From assembly GCA_030550225.1 (NCBI GenBank), contig JAUQPV010000003.1, forward strand, positions 1 to 33,085: a DNA stretch of 33,085 nucleotides, read 5' to 3'. This stretch comes from Acidobacteriota bacterium (GTDB lineage Bacteria; Acidobacteriota; HRBIN11). Positions 8,509-19,257 of this stretch are shown one piece after another. The position numbers were made by a program, and so were the translations under genes. The notes beneath the pieces were generated by a model that was not told the origin of the DNA, ran no database searches, and saw only the letters and a list, made by a program, of their open reading frames with translations. Numbering within the stretch: position 1 is the stretch's first letter; every line of letters starts with the position of its first letter.

Positions 8509-8697
8509 GGCCATTCGGGAATTCGGCAGTTCGGCAGATGGGCAGTTTGTCAAAGAGCTTAGAGCAGAGAGGGCAGAGGATGCGGGGCGCTGGACTCGTA
8601 GCGCTTTACCCTATGCGCTGGGCTCTTGGCCATGGGCTTACCCACCGAACGGCCGGATTCCCGAACTGCCGAATTGCCGAATGATGGAGTCCTGACG
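8509..8697 (+). promoter_or_regulatory. rplJ leader flanked by inverted heptad arrays
   Basis: The left array (about 8511-8546, ATTCGGCAG type) begins at the rplA stop. The right array (about 8646-8685, CTGCCGAAT type) is its reverse complement and ends at the rplJ ribosome binding site. The enclosed 100 nt include a small hairpin GCGCT/AGCGC (near 8588-8605). In other bacteria this interval holds the L10-L12 autoregulatory leader. I cannot confirm the kink-turn motif here. Confidence 0.45.
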
Positions 8698-9648
8698 ATG
8701 CGTGTCCGACCCAACCGGTTGAAGAAGGAAGAGTGGGTCCAGTCCTTTCGGCAGGAAGTCCTGCAGTATCCGGCTGTCCTCTTGCTGGCGCCCCAGGGCG
8801 TCTCGGCCCGAGAGGACCTGCAGATCCGGCGTCGCATCAAGGCCTTGCAGGCCCACTATCGGGTCGTCAAGAACCGTCTCGCCCGGCTCGCCTTCCAGGG
8901 GACGCCCTTCGAGAAGCTAAGCGACGCCCTCCGGGGGATGACGGCCGTCGCCTATCATACGGACGGGGTCGCCCTCGCCAAGTTGGTTCGGGACCTCATG
9001 AAGGAATACACGCACCTGGCCTTTAAGGCGGCCGTCGTCGAGGGCCAGCTCTTTACCGACAAGCAACTGGACTTATTGATCAACCTGCCGTCGAAGGAGT
9101 CGGCCCGGGCCCAACTGTTGGGCCTCTTCCAAGGTCCGGCGGCCCGGATGGTCCGGCTTCTGGCGGCTCCGCTTCAGCAATTTTTAGCCGTCTTACATCA
9201 GGCCCAAGCCCAACGGGCTCAAGAGCCTGCACGAGAAGGAGGTGGTCCCATGGCCGAGCTGACGAAGGAGCAGGTCATCGAGTACCTGAGTAGCCTGACC
9301 GTCACCCAGCTCGTCGAACTCGTCAAGGACCTCGAGCAACGGTGGGGTGTCCAGGCGGCGGCCGCCGTGCCGATGGCGGTGCCTGTCGCCGGCGGGGTCC
9401 CCGCCGGGACGACCGAGGAGGAGAAGGTCGTCACATACAACGTCGTTATCAAAGACGCCGGTCAGCAAAAGGTCCAACTCATCAAGGTCCTGCGGGAGAT
9501 CTTCCCGGAGCTGGGCCTGAAGGAAGCGAAGGCCCTGGTCGATGCGGCGCCCAAGACCATCAAGGAGGGCCTTACGCGGGAAGAGGCCGAGGACCTCAAG
9601 AAGAAACTGGAGCAGGCGGGCGCCACGGTCGAGATCACGTCCAAGTAA
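8698..9648 (+). CDS. rplJ: Ribosomal proteins L10 and L7/L12 as one in-frame ORF
   Basis: Residues 1 to about 180 are L10, the stalk base protein (N-terminal RLKKEEWVQSFRQEV, HYRVVKNRLARLAF, and the C-terminal helix that binds L12 dimers). There is no stop codon after L10. The frame continues through REGGGP directly into residue 185, which is the Met of a complete L7/L12. The total is 316 residues, against about 170 for L10 alone. The ATG at 8698 follows GGAG. Either a genuine L10-L12 fusion is made along with free L12 from the internal start, or the L10 stop was lost by mutation or assembly error. The junction peptide is the translation of the L12 Shine-Dalgarno sequence. Confidence 0.85.
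   Translation: MRVRPNRLKKEEWVQSFRQEVLQYPAVLLLAPQGVSAREDLQIRRRIKALQAHYRVVKNRLARLAFQGTPFEKLSDALRGMTAVAYHTDGVALAKLVRDLMKEYTHLAFKAAVVEGQLFTDKQLDLLINLPSKESARAQLLGLFQGPAARMVRLLAAPLQQFLAVLHQAQAQRAQEPAREGGGPMAELTKEQVIEYLSSLTVTQLVELVKDLEQRWGVQAAAAVPMAVPVAGGVPAGTTEEEKVVTYNVVIKDAGQQKVQLIKVLREIFPELGLKEAKALVDAAPKTIKEGLTREEAEDLKKKLEQAGATVEITSK
9250..9648 (+). CDS. rplL: 50S ribosomal protein L7/L12 (internal start)
   Basis: L7/L12 is the multicopy stalk protein that recruits translation GTPases. From the ATG at 9250 it is 132 residues: an N-terminal dimerisation helix pair (MAELTKEQVIEYLSSLTV), an Ala/Gly/Pro hinge (about 38-60), and the C-terminal domain with GLKEAKALVDAAPKTIKEGL and EAGATVE-like ending. 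AAGGAGGTG at 9236-9244, seven bases before the ATG, is the strongest ribosome binding site in the cluster and implies free L12 is made. It is in the same frame as rplJ without an intervening stop. Confidence 0.93.
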   Translation: MAELTKEQVIEYLSSLTVTQLVELVKDLEQRWGVQAAAAVPMAVPVAGGVPAGTTEEEKVVTYNVVIKDAGQQKVQLIKVLREIFPELGLKEAKALVDAAPKTIKEGLTREEAEDLKKKLEQAGATVEITSK

Positions 9649-9696
9649 GGCCGGTTGCCTGCTCCGCCCCTCAATTCCTGTCGGATGGGAGAGGCT

Positions 9697-12600
9697 ATGA
9701 GCCAGTCCGTATTGGAACGATACCGCCGCACGGAAAGCGGGCGTTACTCGTTTGCCCGCATTTCGTCGGACTTGCCGCTCCCCCACCTGATGGAGCTCCA
9801 ACGCCGTTCGTACCAGGAGTTCCTTCAGATGGACCTCCTGCCCGAGGAGCGCCAGGACGTCGGCCTCCAGGCCGTCTTTAAGCAGATCTTCCCCATCGTC
9901 GACTACCGGGGCATCTGCCAGCTCGACTTTGTCGACTACACGGTCGGCGTGTGGGAGTGTCTCTGCGGTCACCTGAAGGGCCTCGAGTACCTCCGGACGA
10001 CCTGTAGCGGCTGTGGGGCCCGGATCCCCGTCAACCCCGAGGAAGGCGACAGCGTCGTGTGCCCCCAGTGCGGCACACTGAACCGGGAAGTCCTCCAGGT
10101 CTGTCCCAAGTGCCAGACGTACGTCCACCTGAAGAATCGCTACACGGACCGGGAGTGTAAGGAGCGGGGCGCGACCTACTCGGCCCCCCTGCGGGTCCGC
10201 TTGCGACTGTCCCTGTTCGAGACGCCCGAGGACCGGGAGGCGGGCCGACCCAAAGAGGTGAAAGAACAGCTCGTTTACTTCGGGGAGATCCCCCTGATGA
10301 CCGAGTTCGGGACCTTCATCATCAACGGGACCGAGCGGGTCATCGTCAGCCAGCTTCACCGGTCACCGGGGGCTTACTTCCGTCAGATCGGCCGGCGGTC
10401 CTACCTGGCCGAGGTCCTTCCCTATTACGGGGCCTGGATCGAGCTGATGTACGACCGTCGGGGCATCCTGCATGCCCGCATCGACCGCCGGAAGAAGGTC
10501 CCGGGAACAGTCCTCTTGAAGGCTTTTGGCCTGGAAAGCAACCAGGCGATCCTCCAGCGCTTCTACCAGATTCATCACGTCCGTCTCCACGAAGAAGCCA
10601 TCGAGGTCGAGCTGACGGACCGGCTGGTCAACGTCCGGGTCCTCCAGGACGTCGTCCATCCGAAAAAGAACACCCACGTGATCGTCCCAGCCATGGAGCG
10701 GTTGACCCGACCCCGCCTGGAAGAGGCCCTGGCGGCCGGTGTCAAGACCGTGATGGCCCGGACCCGACTCCTGTTCCGTCGAGCGTACTTGGCCGAGGAT
10801 GTCGTCGACCCCACGACCGGGGAGGTCCTGGCCACGGTCGCCTCCGAGGTGACCCCGGAGCTGGTCGAAACCCTGATGAAGAAAAAGATCCTCGACCTGG
10901 CCGTCGTGTTCCCGGACCGGGAGCCCATCGGCGACACGCTGATCCTGACGATGGCCAAGGACAAGACCCAGGACCGTAAAGAGGCCCTCCGGGAGATCTT
11001 TAAGAAGCTTCGGCCTGGGGACCAGGCGACGACGGAGACGGCCCGGATCTTCTTCGAGGAACTCTTCTGGAACCCCCGGCGGTACAGCCTGGGCCCCGTC
11101 GGCCGCCTGAAGCTGAACACGAAGCTCGGGATGGACAAGCCCCTAACCCAGACGACCTTGGACCTGGACGATATCTGTCGGATCACGGAATACGCCCTGA
11201 AACTCCAGCGGAACCTCACCCAGGTCGACGACATCGATAGCTTGGCCAACCGGCGGGTCCGGGCCGTCGGCGAGCTCCTGCAAAACCAGCTCCGGGTCGG
11301 CCTGAGTCGGATGGAGCGGTACATCAAGGAGCGGCTGAGCGTCCTGACGGACCTCACCGACGTCATGCCGGGCGACCTGATCAACACCAAGATGGTCATG
11401 GCCTCGGTCCGGGAATTCTTCGCCACGGGCCAGCTTTCCCAGTTTATGGACCAGACGAATCCCCTGGCGGAGATTACCCACAAGCGACGGCTCAGCGCCC
11501 TCGGCCCCGGCGGCCTGAACCGAGAGCGGGCCGGTTTTGAGGTCCGGGACGTTCACCCGACCCACTATGGCCGGGTTTGCCCCATCGAGACGCCGGAAGG
11601 CCCGAACATCGGCCTGATCGTCTCCCTGAGCTGTTATGCCCGGGTCAACGAGTTTGGCTTCATCGAGAGTCCCTACCGGAAGGTCGAGGACGGTCGGGTC
11701 GTCGACTACGTGCGCATCCTCCATCCCGGGGGTTCGCCCTTCGAGAAGGGCCAAATCCTGCCCCGCGAGGAGGTCGACCGGGTCAACCAAGACTTGACAA
11801 AAAAGCGGAAACAGCCGGCCCGGTACGAGATCCACATCTGGTACATGACGGCCTGGGAGGAAGCCCAGTACGTCATCGCCCAAGCGACGGTCCCCTTGGA
11901 CAACCACGGCCGCATCATACCGGACTTTGTCATCGCAAGGCGTGCCGGCGAGATCGCCCTCGTCCCCCGGGAGGAGGTCCAGTTCATCGACGTCTCGCCC
12001 AAGCAGGTCGTCAGCGTCTCGGCGAGCCTGATTCCGTTCCTCGAACATGACGACGCCAACCGGGCTTTGATGGGCTCGAACATGGAGCGGCAGGCCGTAC
12101 CCCTGATGAAGCCTGAGCCGCCCATCGTCTCGACGGGGATGGAGGCCATCACGGCCCGGGACTCGGGCGCCGTCTTGGTCGCCGAGGAGGACGGCATCGT
12201 CGAGGCCGTCGACGCCACCCGGATCGTCGTGCGCTCCCGCCGGTCCCCAGGGGAGGACCGGGTCCGCATTTACAAGCTCCGAAAGTTGGAGCGCTCGAAC
12301 CAGGGGACGTGCATCACCCAACGGCCCATCGTCCGCCCGGGTCAAGAGATCCGCAAGGGCCAGGTCATCGCCGACGGTCCGGCGACGGCCGAGGGCGAGC
12401 TGGCGTTGGGTCGGAACGTCTTGGTCGCTTACATGCCCTGGCACGGCTACAACTTCGAGGACGCCATCGTCATCAGCGAGCGCCTCGTCGAGGAAGACGC
12501 CTATACGTCGATTCACATCGAGGAGTTCGAGGTCCAAGTCCGGGAGACCAAGATCGGCGAGGAACAACTGACCCGGGATGTCCCGAAGGCGACGCCGGAC

Positions 12601-13977
12601 CAGCTCCGGCACCTGGACGACACGGGGATCGCCGTCATCGGTTCGTACGTCAAGCCGGGCGATATCCTCGTCGGTAAGGTGACGCCCCAGCCGGAGACGG
12701 TCCAGACGCCGGAGGAGCGCCTCATCGCCGTCATCTTCGGCGAGAAGGGGAAGTCCTTCACCGACTCGTCCCTGCGGGTCCCGCCCGGCGTCGAGGGCGT
12801 CGTCGTGGACGTCAAGATCTTCGCCCGCCGGGGCGTCGAAAAAGACCCCACGATGCGGGAACTCGAACGGATCGAGAAGGAGAAGATCCAACGGGACCAG
12901 GAAGACCAGGTCCGCATCCTGCGGGAAAACGTGAAGCTTCAGTTGGCGACCCAGCTCGCCGGGGCTGAGCTCCGGGAGGCCCTGCGGGACATCCACGGCC
13001 GAGAGATCTTCCCGAAGGGTCACGTCCTGCGAGCCGAGGACATCGAGGGCCTGGAATTCTTAGACCTGGAGAATCTCAAGCTCCGGCAAGCGGCGGCCCA
13101 GAAGACCCTCCGGGACGTCCTCAAGCGGTACCACCAGCGACTGAAGGTCCTTCGGAGCATTTACGAGGAACGGCTGAAGCGCCTCGAACAGGGCGACGAG
13201 CTCCCGCCCGGTGTCCTCAAGGTCGTCAAGGTCTACGTAGCCATGAAGCGGCGTCTGCAGGTCGGTGACAAGATGGCCGGCCGGCACGGTAACAAGGGCG
13301 TCGTCGCCATCATCCTCCCCAGGGAAGACATGCCGTTCTTGCCGGACGGGACACCGGTCGACATCGTCCTGAACCCCTTGGGCGTACCGTCCCGGATGAA
13401 CATCGGCCAACTCCTGGAGGCGAATCTGGGCTGGGCCGCTCATGTGCTCGGCGTGCGCTTCGAGTCGCCCGTCTTTGACGGCGCTCGGGAAGAGGACATC
13501 CGGGCCCTTCTGAAGGCGGCCGGCCTGCCCGAAGACGGCAAGACGATCCTCTACGACGGACGGACGGGTGAGCCTTTCGAACAGCGGGTCACGGTCGGCT
13601 ATGCCTACATGATGAAGCTGGTCCATATGGCCGAGGATAAGATCCACGCCCGGGCCACGGGTCCCTACTCGCTGATCACCCAACAGCCTCTGGGCGGTAA
13701 GGCCCGCTTTGGCGGCCAGCGCCTCGGCGAGATGGAGGTCTGGGCCCTGGAGGCTTACGGCGCCGCTTACGCCCTCCAGGAGATGCTGACCGTCAAGTCT
13801 GACGACATCGACGGCCGTCTGCGACTGTTCCAGAGCATCCTTCGGGGTCACCCCCGGATCGAGCCGACGATCCCCGAGTCCTTCCGGGTCCTGATGAAGG
13901 AACTGCAGAGCTTGGCGCTGGACGTCGAGCTCATCTACCAGACACCGTCCGAGGAGGTCCGGGAGGCGGCCTCGTAA
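9697..13977 (+). CDS. rpoB: RNA polymerase subunit beta, with zinc-ribbon insert
   Basis: The 1426-residue beta subunit carries all standard regions: the lobe/protrusion start (RKSYQEFLQ-like), the rifampicin-site segment around FMDQTNPL (583-590) with wild-type [27 protein letters not shown], and [12 protein letters not shown] near the C-terminus. Between FVDYTVG and [15 protein letters not shown], where other beta subunits have only a few residues, there is an insert of about 64 residues (85-148) with cysteines 88, 90, 103, 106, 122, 125, 136 and 139. The first four repeat the C-x-C-x12-C-x2-C spacing of the beta-prime zinc-binding domain. The ATG at 9697 follows GGGAGAGG; the frame is open 14 codons upstream. 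Confidence 0.96.
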   Translation: MSQSVLERYRRTESGRYSFARISSDLPLPHLMELQRRSYQEFLQMDLLPEERQDVGLQAVFKQIFPIVDYRGICQLDFVDYTVGVWECLCGHLKGLEYLRTTCSGCGARIPVNPEEGDSVVCPQCGTLNREVLQVCPKCQTYVHLKNRYTDRECKERGATYSAPLRVRLRLSLFETPEDREAGRPKEVKEQLVYFGEIPLMTEFGTFIINGTERVIVSQLHRSPGAYFRQIGRRSYLAEVLPYYGAWIELMYDRRGILHARIDRRKKVPGTVLLKAFGLESNQAILQRFYQIHHVRLHEEAIEVELTDRLVNVRVLQDVVHPKKNTHVIVPAMERLTRPRLEEALAAGVKTVMARTRLLFRRAYLAEDVVDPTTGEVLATVASEVTPELVETLMKKKILDLAVVFPDREPIGDTLILTMAKDKTQDRKEALREIFKKLRPGDQATTETARIFFEELFWNPRRYSLGPVGRLKLNTKLGMDKPLTQTTLDLDDICRITEYALKLQRNLTQVDDIDSLANRRVRAVGELLQNQLRVGLSRMERYIKERLSVLTDLTDVMPGDLINTKMVMASVREFFATGQLSQFMDQTNPLAEITHKRRLSALGPGGLNRERAGFEVRDVHPTHYGRVCPIETPEGPNIGLIVSLSCYARVNEFGFIESPYRKVEDGRVVDYVRILHPGGSPFEKGQILPREEVDRVNQDLTKKRKQPARYEIHIWYMTAWEEAQYVIAQATVPLDNHGRIIPDFVIARRAGEIALVPREEVQFIDVSPKQVVSVSASLIPFLEHDDANRALMGSNMERQAVPLMKPEPPIVSTGMEAITARDSGAVLVAEEDGIVEAVDATRIVVRSRRSPGEDRVRIYKLRKLERSNQGTCITQRPIVRPGQEIRKGQVIADGPATAEGELALGRNVLVAYMPWHGYNFEDAIVISERLVEEDAYTSIHIEEFEVQVRETKIGEEQLTRDVPKATPDQLRHLDDTGIAVIGSYVKPGDILVGKVTPQPETVQTPEERLIAVIFGEKGKSFTDSSLRVPPGVEGVVVDVKIFARRGVEKDPTMRELERIEKEKIQRDQEDQVRILRENVKLQLATQLAGAELREALRDIHGREIFPKGHVLRAEDIEGLEFLDLENLKLRQAAAQKTLRDVLKRYHQRLKVLRSIYEERLKRLEQGDELPPGVLKVVKVYVAMKRRLQVGDKMAGRHGNKGVVAIILPREDMPFLPDGTPVDIVLNPLGVPSRMNIGQLLEANLGWAAHVLGVRFESPVFDGAREEDIRALLKAAGLPEDGKTILYDGRTGEPFEQRVTVGYAYMMKLVHMAEDKIHARATGPYSLITQQPLGGKARFGGQRLGEMEVWALEAYGAAYALQEMLTVKSDDIDGRLRLFQSILRGHPRIEPTIPESFRVLMKELQSLALDVELIYQTPSEEVREAAS

Positions 13978-14016
13978 AGGAAGGTCCCAGGCACCGGACA
14001 CCCGGGACCCTTCCTT
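13977..14016 (+). terminator. Hairpin between rpoB and rpoC
   Basis: AAGGAAGGTCCC (13977-13988) pairs with GGGACCCTTCCTT (14004-14016) with one bulged base and a 15-base loop. It begins on the rpoB stop codon. There is no T-run, so a processing or attenuation site is as likely as a terminator. GCCGAAT-type heptads follow up to the rpoC ribosome binding site. Confidence 0.45.
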
Positions 14017-14086
14017 ATGCCCCGCGGCCGAATGGCCGAACGGCCCGACTGCCGAATTCCCGAATTGCCCGACTGGAGGCATTGCC

Positions 14087-17000
14087 TTGGTGGCCACCAT
14101 CTTTCCACAGCCCGCCCAACGGCGGAAAAGGGAACGGAACATCAACGACATCGTGGCCATTCGCATCGGGTTGGCTTCCCCGGAGAAGATCCGTTCGTGG
14201 TCTTACGGGGAAGTCAAGAAACCCGAGACCATCAACTATCGGACCTTCAAGCCGGAACGGGATGGCCTGTTCTGTGCCCGGATCTTCGGGCCCGTCAGCG
14301 ACTACGAATGTCTGTGCGGCCGATACCGCAAGCTGAAGTATAAGGGTGTCGTCTGCGAGAAGTGCGGTGTCGAGGTCACGGAAAAACGCGTCCGCCGGGA
14401 GCGGATGGGCCATATCGAGCTGGCGGCGCCCGTCGCTCACATCTGGTACGTCCGGAACGTCCCGAGCCGGATGGGCCTCCTGTTGGGGCTGACGGCCCGG
14501 GAGCTCGAACGGGTCATCTACTATGAGTCGTACATCGTCGTCGACCCCGGCGACACAGACCTCCCATTCTGTCAGATCTTGACCCAGGAAGAGTACCGGG
14601 ACCTTCGCAAGCAGTACGGCCACCGATTCGTCGCCAAGATGGGCGCCGAGGGCATCCGGGAGGTCTTGCGGAAGATCGACTTAGCGACCTTGGCCCAGGA
14701 ACTGCGTCAGGAGATGAAGACGTCGCCGTCCCGTCAGCGGAAGATCCGGGCGGCCAAGCGCCTCCGGGTCGTCGAGGCCTTCCTCCGCTCTGGCCAGAAG
14801 CCCGAGTGGATGATCCTGGACGTCATCCCCGTCCTTCCGCCGGAACTGCGGCCCCTCGTACCCCTGGAGGGCGGCCGATTTGCCACCTCAGACCTGAACG
14901 ACCTGTACCGGCGGGTCATCAACCGGAACAACCGCCTCAAGAAACTTTTGGAACTCCATGCCCCCGAAGTCATCATCCGAAATGAAAAGCGGATGCTCCA
15001 GGAGGCCGTCGATGCCCTCCTGGACAACGGCCGGCGGTCTCGCGTCATGAAGGGGGCCCAGCGGCGACCCCTGAAGTCCCTCAGCGATAATCTCAAGGGC
15101 AAGCATGGCCGCTTCCGGCAGAACCTCCTGGGGAAGCGGGTCGACTTCTCGGGTCGAGCCGTCATCGTCGTCGGCCCCGAGCTGAGGTTGTGGCAGTGCG
15201 CCCTCCCCAAGAAGATGGCCCTCGAGCTGTTCAAGCCCTTCGTATACCACCAGCTTGAGAAGATGGGCATCACGGACCTCGTCCGCCGGGCGAAGGAACT
15301 GGTCGCCCGAGAAGACCCCCAGGTGTGGGACGCCCTCGAACAGGTCGTTAAGGACCATCCGGTCCTCCTGAACCGGGCCCCGACCCTGCACCGTTTGAGC
15401 ATCCAGGCCTTCCAGCCCGTCCTGATCGACGAGAAGGCCATCCGGATCCATCCCCTCGTCTGCACGGCCTACAACGCCGACTTCGACGGGGACCAGATGG
15501 GTGTCCACGTCCCTATCTCCCCGGAGGCCCAGCTCGAGGCCTCGACCCTCATGCTGGCCGTCAACAACATCCTGTCGCCGGCCAACGGCAAGCCCCTGGC
15601 GTCGCCGACTCAGGACATGGTCCTGGGGATCTATTACCTGACGGTCCGAAAGCCGACGGGTGACGGGGCGGCTTCCGAGCGGACGCCCTACTTCGGGACG
15701 GCCGACGAAGTCTTGATGGCCTATCAGTTAGGTCACGTCCAGACGCATACGCCTATCCGGTTCCGCTTCTCGGGCCTCCTCATCGACACCGAGTCGCAGG
15801 GGAATACGCAAGACATCCTGTACGCCGCCAAGGAGGAGGTCCGCAACCGGTGGATCGACACGACCGTCGGCCGGGTCCTCTTCCATGCGGCCCTACCGCC
15901 CCACATGCCCTTCGTCAACGGCGTCCTGAAAAAGAAGGGCGTGGCCTCCTTCGTCCACTTCGTGTATCTCAAGTACGGGATGCGGAAGACCGTCGAACTC
16001 CTGGACGCTTTGAAGGACGTGGGCTTCCGGTTTGCGACCCAGGCGGGCATCTCGATGGGCGTCTTCGACGACCTGGTCATCCCTAAGGACAAATGGGAGA
16101 TCATCGAAAAGGCCCGGAAGGAGGTCCGCCGCATCGAAGAACGCTACCGTCGGGGCGAGATGACCGCCCGAGAGAAATACAACCACGTCGTCGCCATCTG
16201 GTCCCGGGTCACCGAGGACGTCATGCAAGAGATGATCCGGGAGATGCGGGACCAGGCCATCGAACGGGGCGAGCTGAACCCCGTGTACGTCATGGTCGAC
16301 TCGGGCGCCCGGGGTTCGGACGTCCAGATCCGCCAGCTGGCCGGGATGCGGGGCCTGATGGCGAAGCCCTCCGGGGAAATCATCGAGACGCCGATCACGT
16401 CCAACTTCCGGGAAGGCCTGTCGGTCCTCGAGTACTTCATTTCGACCCACGGGGCCCGCAAGGGCCTGGCCGATACGGCCCTCAAGACGGCCGACGCCGG
16501 GTACCTGACCCGTCGGCTGGTCGACGTGGCCCAGGACGTCTACGTCACCGAGTACGATTGCGGCACGATGGAGGGGATTTACATCGAACCCCTCATCGAG
16601 GACGGTGAGATCGTCGAACCCCTGCGGGAACGCGTCGTGGGCCGCATCGCCGCTGAGGCCATCCGGGACCCCCTGACGGGCGAGATCATCGTCGGGGCCA
16701 ACGAGATGATCGACGAGGAGAAGGCCTTCCTCCTGGAAGAGGCGGGCATCGACCGGGTCAAGATCCGGTCCGTCCTGACCTGCCAGAGCCGGCGGGGCGT
16801 CTGCGTCTTGTGCTTCGGCCGGGACCTGGCGACAGGCCGACTCGTCCAGATCGGGACCCCCGTCGGGATCATCGCCGCCCAGTCCATCGGCGAGCCGGGG
16901 ACCCAGCTCACGATGCGGACGTTCCACTATGGCGGCACGGCCGGCCGGATCGGGGAGGTCTCCCAGCACCGATCCAAACACGGGGGCATCGTGCAATTCC

Positions 17001-18304
17001 GGGGCCTCCAGACGATTCGGAATAAGGCGGGCCACCAGATCGCCGTGAACCGCAAGGGTCAGGTCGTCATCATCGACCCCGACGGCCGGGAACGGGAGCG
17101 CTATACGGTCGTCTACGGCGCCCGGGTCCTGGTCGAAAACGGCCAGTTCGTCGAGCCCGACACGCCCCTTGTCGAGTGGGACCCCTACTCGTCGGTCATC
17201 CTGTGCGAGCACGAGGGAACCGTCCGGTACCACGACATCCGGGTCGGTGAGACCGTCCAGGAAGAGATCGATGAGGTTACCAAGAATCGAGACCTGGTCG
17301 TCGTCGACTTCGCCGTCGGCAAGGTCGTCCTGAAGCCTTCCATCGAGATCGTGGACAAGGCTGGCGAGGTCATCGCCACCTACCTCTTGCCGACAGGCGC
17401 CCGTCTGGTCGTCCAAGAGGACCAGAAGGTTTACCCGGGTGACGTCCTGGCCAAGATCCCCCGGGAGACGACTAAGACGAAAGACATCACGGGCGGTCTG
17501 CCGCGGGTCGAAGCCCTCTTCGAGGCCCGGAAGCCGGCCGAACCGGCCGTCATCGCCGAGATCGACGGCATCGTCCGCTTCATGGGCATCAACGAGAAGG
17601 GCCAGCGGATCATCCGCATCGAGGGCGAGGGCGGTGTCGAGAAGGAGTACATCCTCCCACGAGGCGCTCACGTCATCGTCCGGGACGGCGAAGCCGTGCA
17701 GGCCGGCGAGCCCCTTATGGAGGGACCCGTGAATCCGACGGACATCCTGCGGGTCTTGGGCGTGCGGGAGCTCGAAAAGTACCTCCTGAACGAGATCCAA
17801 CGGGTGTACCGCTCCCAGGGCGTCAGCATCGACGACAAGTATATCGAGGTCATCATCCGCCAGATGACCCGGTGGTTCCGCATCGAGGACGTCGGCGATA
17901 CCGACTTTCTGTACCGGGAGATCGTCGATAAGTTCCGCTTCATGGACAAGAACGCCGAGGTCGCCGCCCGGGGCGGTAAGCCGGCGACGGGCACGCCCGT
18001 CCTGCTTGGTATCACGCGAGCGGCCCTCAGCACCGATAGCTGGATTTCGGCGGCGTCCTTCCAGGAAACGACCCGAGTCCTCACGGAGGCGGCCATCCGT
18101 GGGAGCACCGACTACCTGTACGGCCTGAAGGAGAACGTCATCGTCGGGCGCTTGGTCCCCTGCGGGACGGGCAGTCCCTACTACCGACAGGTCCGTATCG
18201 AAAAGGACACGACCATCGAGGAGCGCATCGTCCCGGCCGCCTACGAGGAGCCAGCCGAGCTGGCGACCCCGCCGAGCGTTTCCGTCTCCGAAGAAACGGC
18301 CTAA
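14087..18304 (+). CDS. rpoC: RNA polymerase subunit beta-prime
   Basis: The 1405-residue subunit shows the N-terminal zinc-binding domain (Cys75, 77, 90, 93 in ECLCG...CEKCGV), the catalytic NADFDGD with Asp465, 467 and 469, the second zinc site (Cys825, 899, 906, 909), the bridge-helix region and the trigger loop [13 protein letters not shown]. The trigger loop is followed by a long insert of Gram-negative type before [17 protein letters not shown]. The start is not ATG: TTG at 14087 is seven bases from GGAGG (14075-14079), and GTG at 14090 is ten bases away and gives one residue less. Both are possible. Confidence 0.96.
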   Translation: MVATIFPQPAQRRKRERNINDIVAIRIGLASPEKIRSWSYGEVKKPETINYRTFKPERDGLFCARIFGPVSDYECLCGRYRKLKYKGVVCEKCGVEVTEKRVRRERMGHIELAAPVAHIWYVRNVPSRMGLLLGLTARELERVIYYESYIVVDPGDTDLPFCQILTQEEYRDLRKQYGHRFVAKMGAEGIREVLRKIDLATLAQELRQEMKTSPSRQRKIRAAKRLRVVEAFLRSGQKPEWMILDVIPVLPPELRPLVPLEGGRFATSDLNDLYRRVINRNNRLKKLLELHAPEVIIRNEKRMLQEAVDALLDNGRRSRVMKGAQRRPLKSLSDNLKGKHGRFRQNLLGKRVDFSGRAVIVVGPELRLWQCALPKKMALELFKPFVYHQLEKMGITDLVRRAKELVAREDPQVWDALEQVVKDHPVLLNRAPTLHRLSIQAFQPVLIDEKAIRIHPLVCTAYNADFDGDQMGVHVPISPEAQLEASTLMLAVNNILSPANGKPLASPTQDMVLGIYYLTVRKPTGDGAASERTPYFGTADEVLMAYQLGHVQTHTPIRFRFSGLLIDTESQGNTQDILYAAKEEVRNRWIDTTVGRVLFHAALPPHMPFVNGVLKKKGVASFVHFVYLKYGMRKTVELLDALKDVGFRFATQAGISMGVFDDLVIPKDKWEIIEKARKEVRRIEERYRRGEMTAREKYNHVVAIWSRVTEDVMQEMIREMRDQAIERGELNPVYVMVDSGARGSDVQIRQLAGMRGLMAKPSGEIIETPITSNFREGLSVLEYFISTHGARKGLADTALKTADAGYLTRRLVDVAQDVYVTEYDCGTMEGIYIEPLIEDGEIVEPLRERVVGRIAAEAIRDPLTGEIIVGANEMIDEEKAFLLEEAGIDRVKIRSVLTCQSRRGVCVLCFGRDLATGRLVQIGTPVGIIAAQSIGEPGTQLTMRTFHYGGTAGRIGEVSQHRSKHGGIVQFRGLQTIRNKAGHQIAVNRKGQVVIIDPDGRERERYTVVYGARVLVENGQFVEPDTPLVEWDPYSSVILCEHEGTVRYHDIRVGETVQEEIDEVTKNRDLVVVDFAVGKVVLKPSIEIVDKAGEVIATYLLPTGARLVVQEDQKVYPGDVLAKIPRETTKTKDITGGLPRVEALFEARKPAEPAVIAEIDGIVRFMGINEKGQRIIRIEGEGGVEKEYILPRGAHVIVRDGEAVQAGEPLMEGPVNPTDILRVLGVRELEKYLLNEIQRVYRSQGVSIDDKYIEVIIRQMTRWFRIEDVGDTDFLYREIVDKFRFMDKNAEVAARGGKPATGTPVLLGITRAALSTDSWISAASFQETTRVLTEAAIRGSTDYLYGLKENVIVGRLVPCGTGSPYYRQVRIEKDTTIEERIVPAAYEEPAELATPPSVSVSEETA

Positions 18305-18318
18305 CAGCCCCATCTATT

Positions 18319-18349
18319 CCCGGCGGCCGGATTCGCTTCGGCCGCCGGG
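18319..18349 (+). terminator. Hairpin terminator after rpoC
   Basis: CCCGGCGGCCG (18319-18329) and CGGCCGCCGGG (18339-18349) form a perfect 11-bp GC-rich stem with a 9-base loop, 14 bp after the rpoC stop. A pyrimidine-rich run follows (CGTCCCTCCCTACCCTCCCC) instead of pure T. It also lies between convergent transcripts. Confidence 0.65.
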
Positions 18350-18454
18350 GCGTCCCTCCCTACCCTCCCCCGCCTGTCCCGACGCGGCGTAAGCCGTTCC
18401 GTAGGACGGTCCCTGACACAAGCCTGAGCGGTGGAATCAGATCAAGACCGAAAG

Positions 18455-19006
18455 CTACGGGGAACACATGCGGCGCATCCGGTCGGCGTCCATCGCATAC
18501 AGGAAACCCTCGGACAGCGGGGCCTCGGCCAAGGCCGTCGCCATCTCTTGGAACGCCGCCGCGCAGTCGCCCCGCAGGTACTCGACCCAGGCGGCCGTGT
18601 GGTGGTATCGGAAACCCTCAGGCCCCCCCAGGGCGATGGCCCGGCGGACCCAGGCGGCCGCCAGGGACTGTCGTTTTCCACTCCGCAGGGCCGACCAAGC
18701 CAGGTTGTTCAAGCAGTCGGCGCATGTCCCGTCCAGGCGGACGGCCCGGGCGTAAGCCCGGAAGGCGTCAGACCACCGACCCTGACGGGCGTAGAGAAAT
18801 CCGAGATTCATGTAAGGGACGGCCCATCCAGGCGCCTTCCGACGGGCCCGTCGGAGGGCCCGTTCAGCGGCCTTCCATGCGCCCTCTTCCATGTAACGAA
18901 GGGCCAGGTCGTTGTGGGCCTCGGCGGGCAGGGGGTCGTGCAAGACGATGACGTGAGGGGCACAGCCGGCCAGACCGAGGCTCAGGACACCGAGTACGAC
19001 CCACAC
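18455..19006 (-). CDS. TPR-repeat lipoprotein
   Basis: After a hydrophobic segment ending in the lipobox LAGC, the protein consists of tetratricopeptide helices (for example NDLALRYMEEGAWKAAERAL, then NLGFLYARQGRWSDAFRAY and NNLAWSALRSGKRQSLAAAW). TPR lipoproteins usually act as outer-membrane assembly or scaffold factors; no specific role can be given. The start is uncertain. GTG at 19006 gives 183 residues with the lipid Cys at position 15, but no basic residue before the hydrophobic core and no clear ribosome binding site. A longer frame with an ATG at 19090 runs back through heptads and the dispersed repeat, so I do not favour it. Confidence 0.7.
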   Translation of the reverse strand: MWVVLGVLSLGLAGCAPHVIVLHDPLPAEAHNDLALRYMEEGAWKAAERALRRARRKAPGWAVPYMNLGFLYARQGRWSDAFRAYARAVRLDGTCADCLNNLAWSALRSGKRQSLAAAWVRRAIALGGPEGFRYHHTAAWVEYLRGDCAAAFQEMATALAEAPLSEGFLYAMDADRMRRMCSP

Positions 19007-19257
19007 GAATGGCGAATTGCGGATGGCGAATCTTCCGATAGCGCATACTTGGAAATGACACCAGAGCCGTTCGGTTCGGGAAAATGGCATCGGGACAGCC
19101 TTTCCCATGAGCCGGGAGGTGCGGTTTTCCAAGAAGGTCCCGGGTCCCAGGTGCCGGGTCCCGGCGGGGCCACGGCTTTTCCCGCTCCCCGGCCAAACGG
19201 CCCGACTGCCGAACTCCCGAATTCCCAATTCGCATTTCGCAATTCGCAATCTGTATT
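19007..19257. repeat. Composite repeat: inverted heptads enclosing a dispersed element
   Basis: The left array (19007-19034, ATTGCGGATGGCGAAT type) and the right array (about 19195-19257, CCGAATTCCCAATTCGC type) are reverse complements of each other at the heptad level. Between them lies one copy of the roughly 75-bp dispersed repeat (19069-19144), then GGTCCCG-type heptads (about 19136-19165). The right array ends on the stop of the response regulator. Confidence 0.6.
19069..19144 (-). repeat. Dispersed 75-bp repeat, copy A
   Basis: Read on the minus strand it aligns over its whole length with the copy at 31246-31322 (both orientated minus). Shared blocks include CGGGACCTT, GGAAAAGGCTGTCCCGAT and CCATT(T/C)TCCCGA(A/G)CCGAA. 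Related copies are at 24575-24625 and 32829-32902 on the plus strand. Confidence 0.6.

Noticed and set aside
13977-14016. Full intrinsic terminator between rpoB and rpoC
   Set aside because: No T-tract follows the stem and rpoC has no evident promoter of its own, so complete termination is unlikely.
15893-18313. 806-codon minus-strand open frame opposite rpoC, and a 626-codon one opposite rpoB (11143-13023)
   Set aside because: Both are shadows of high-GC coding DNA; the Asp/Leu/Arg-rich translations match no family and the plus-strand genes are certain.
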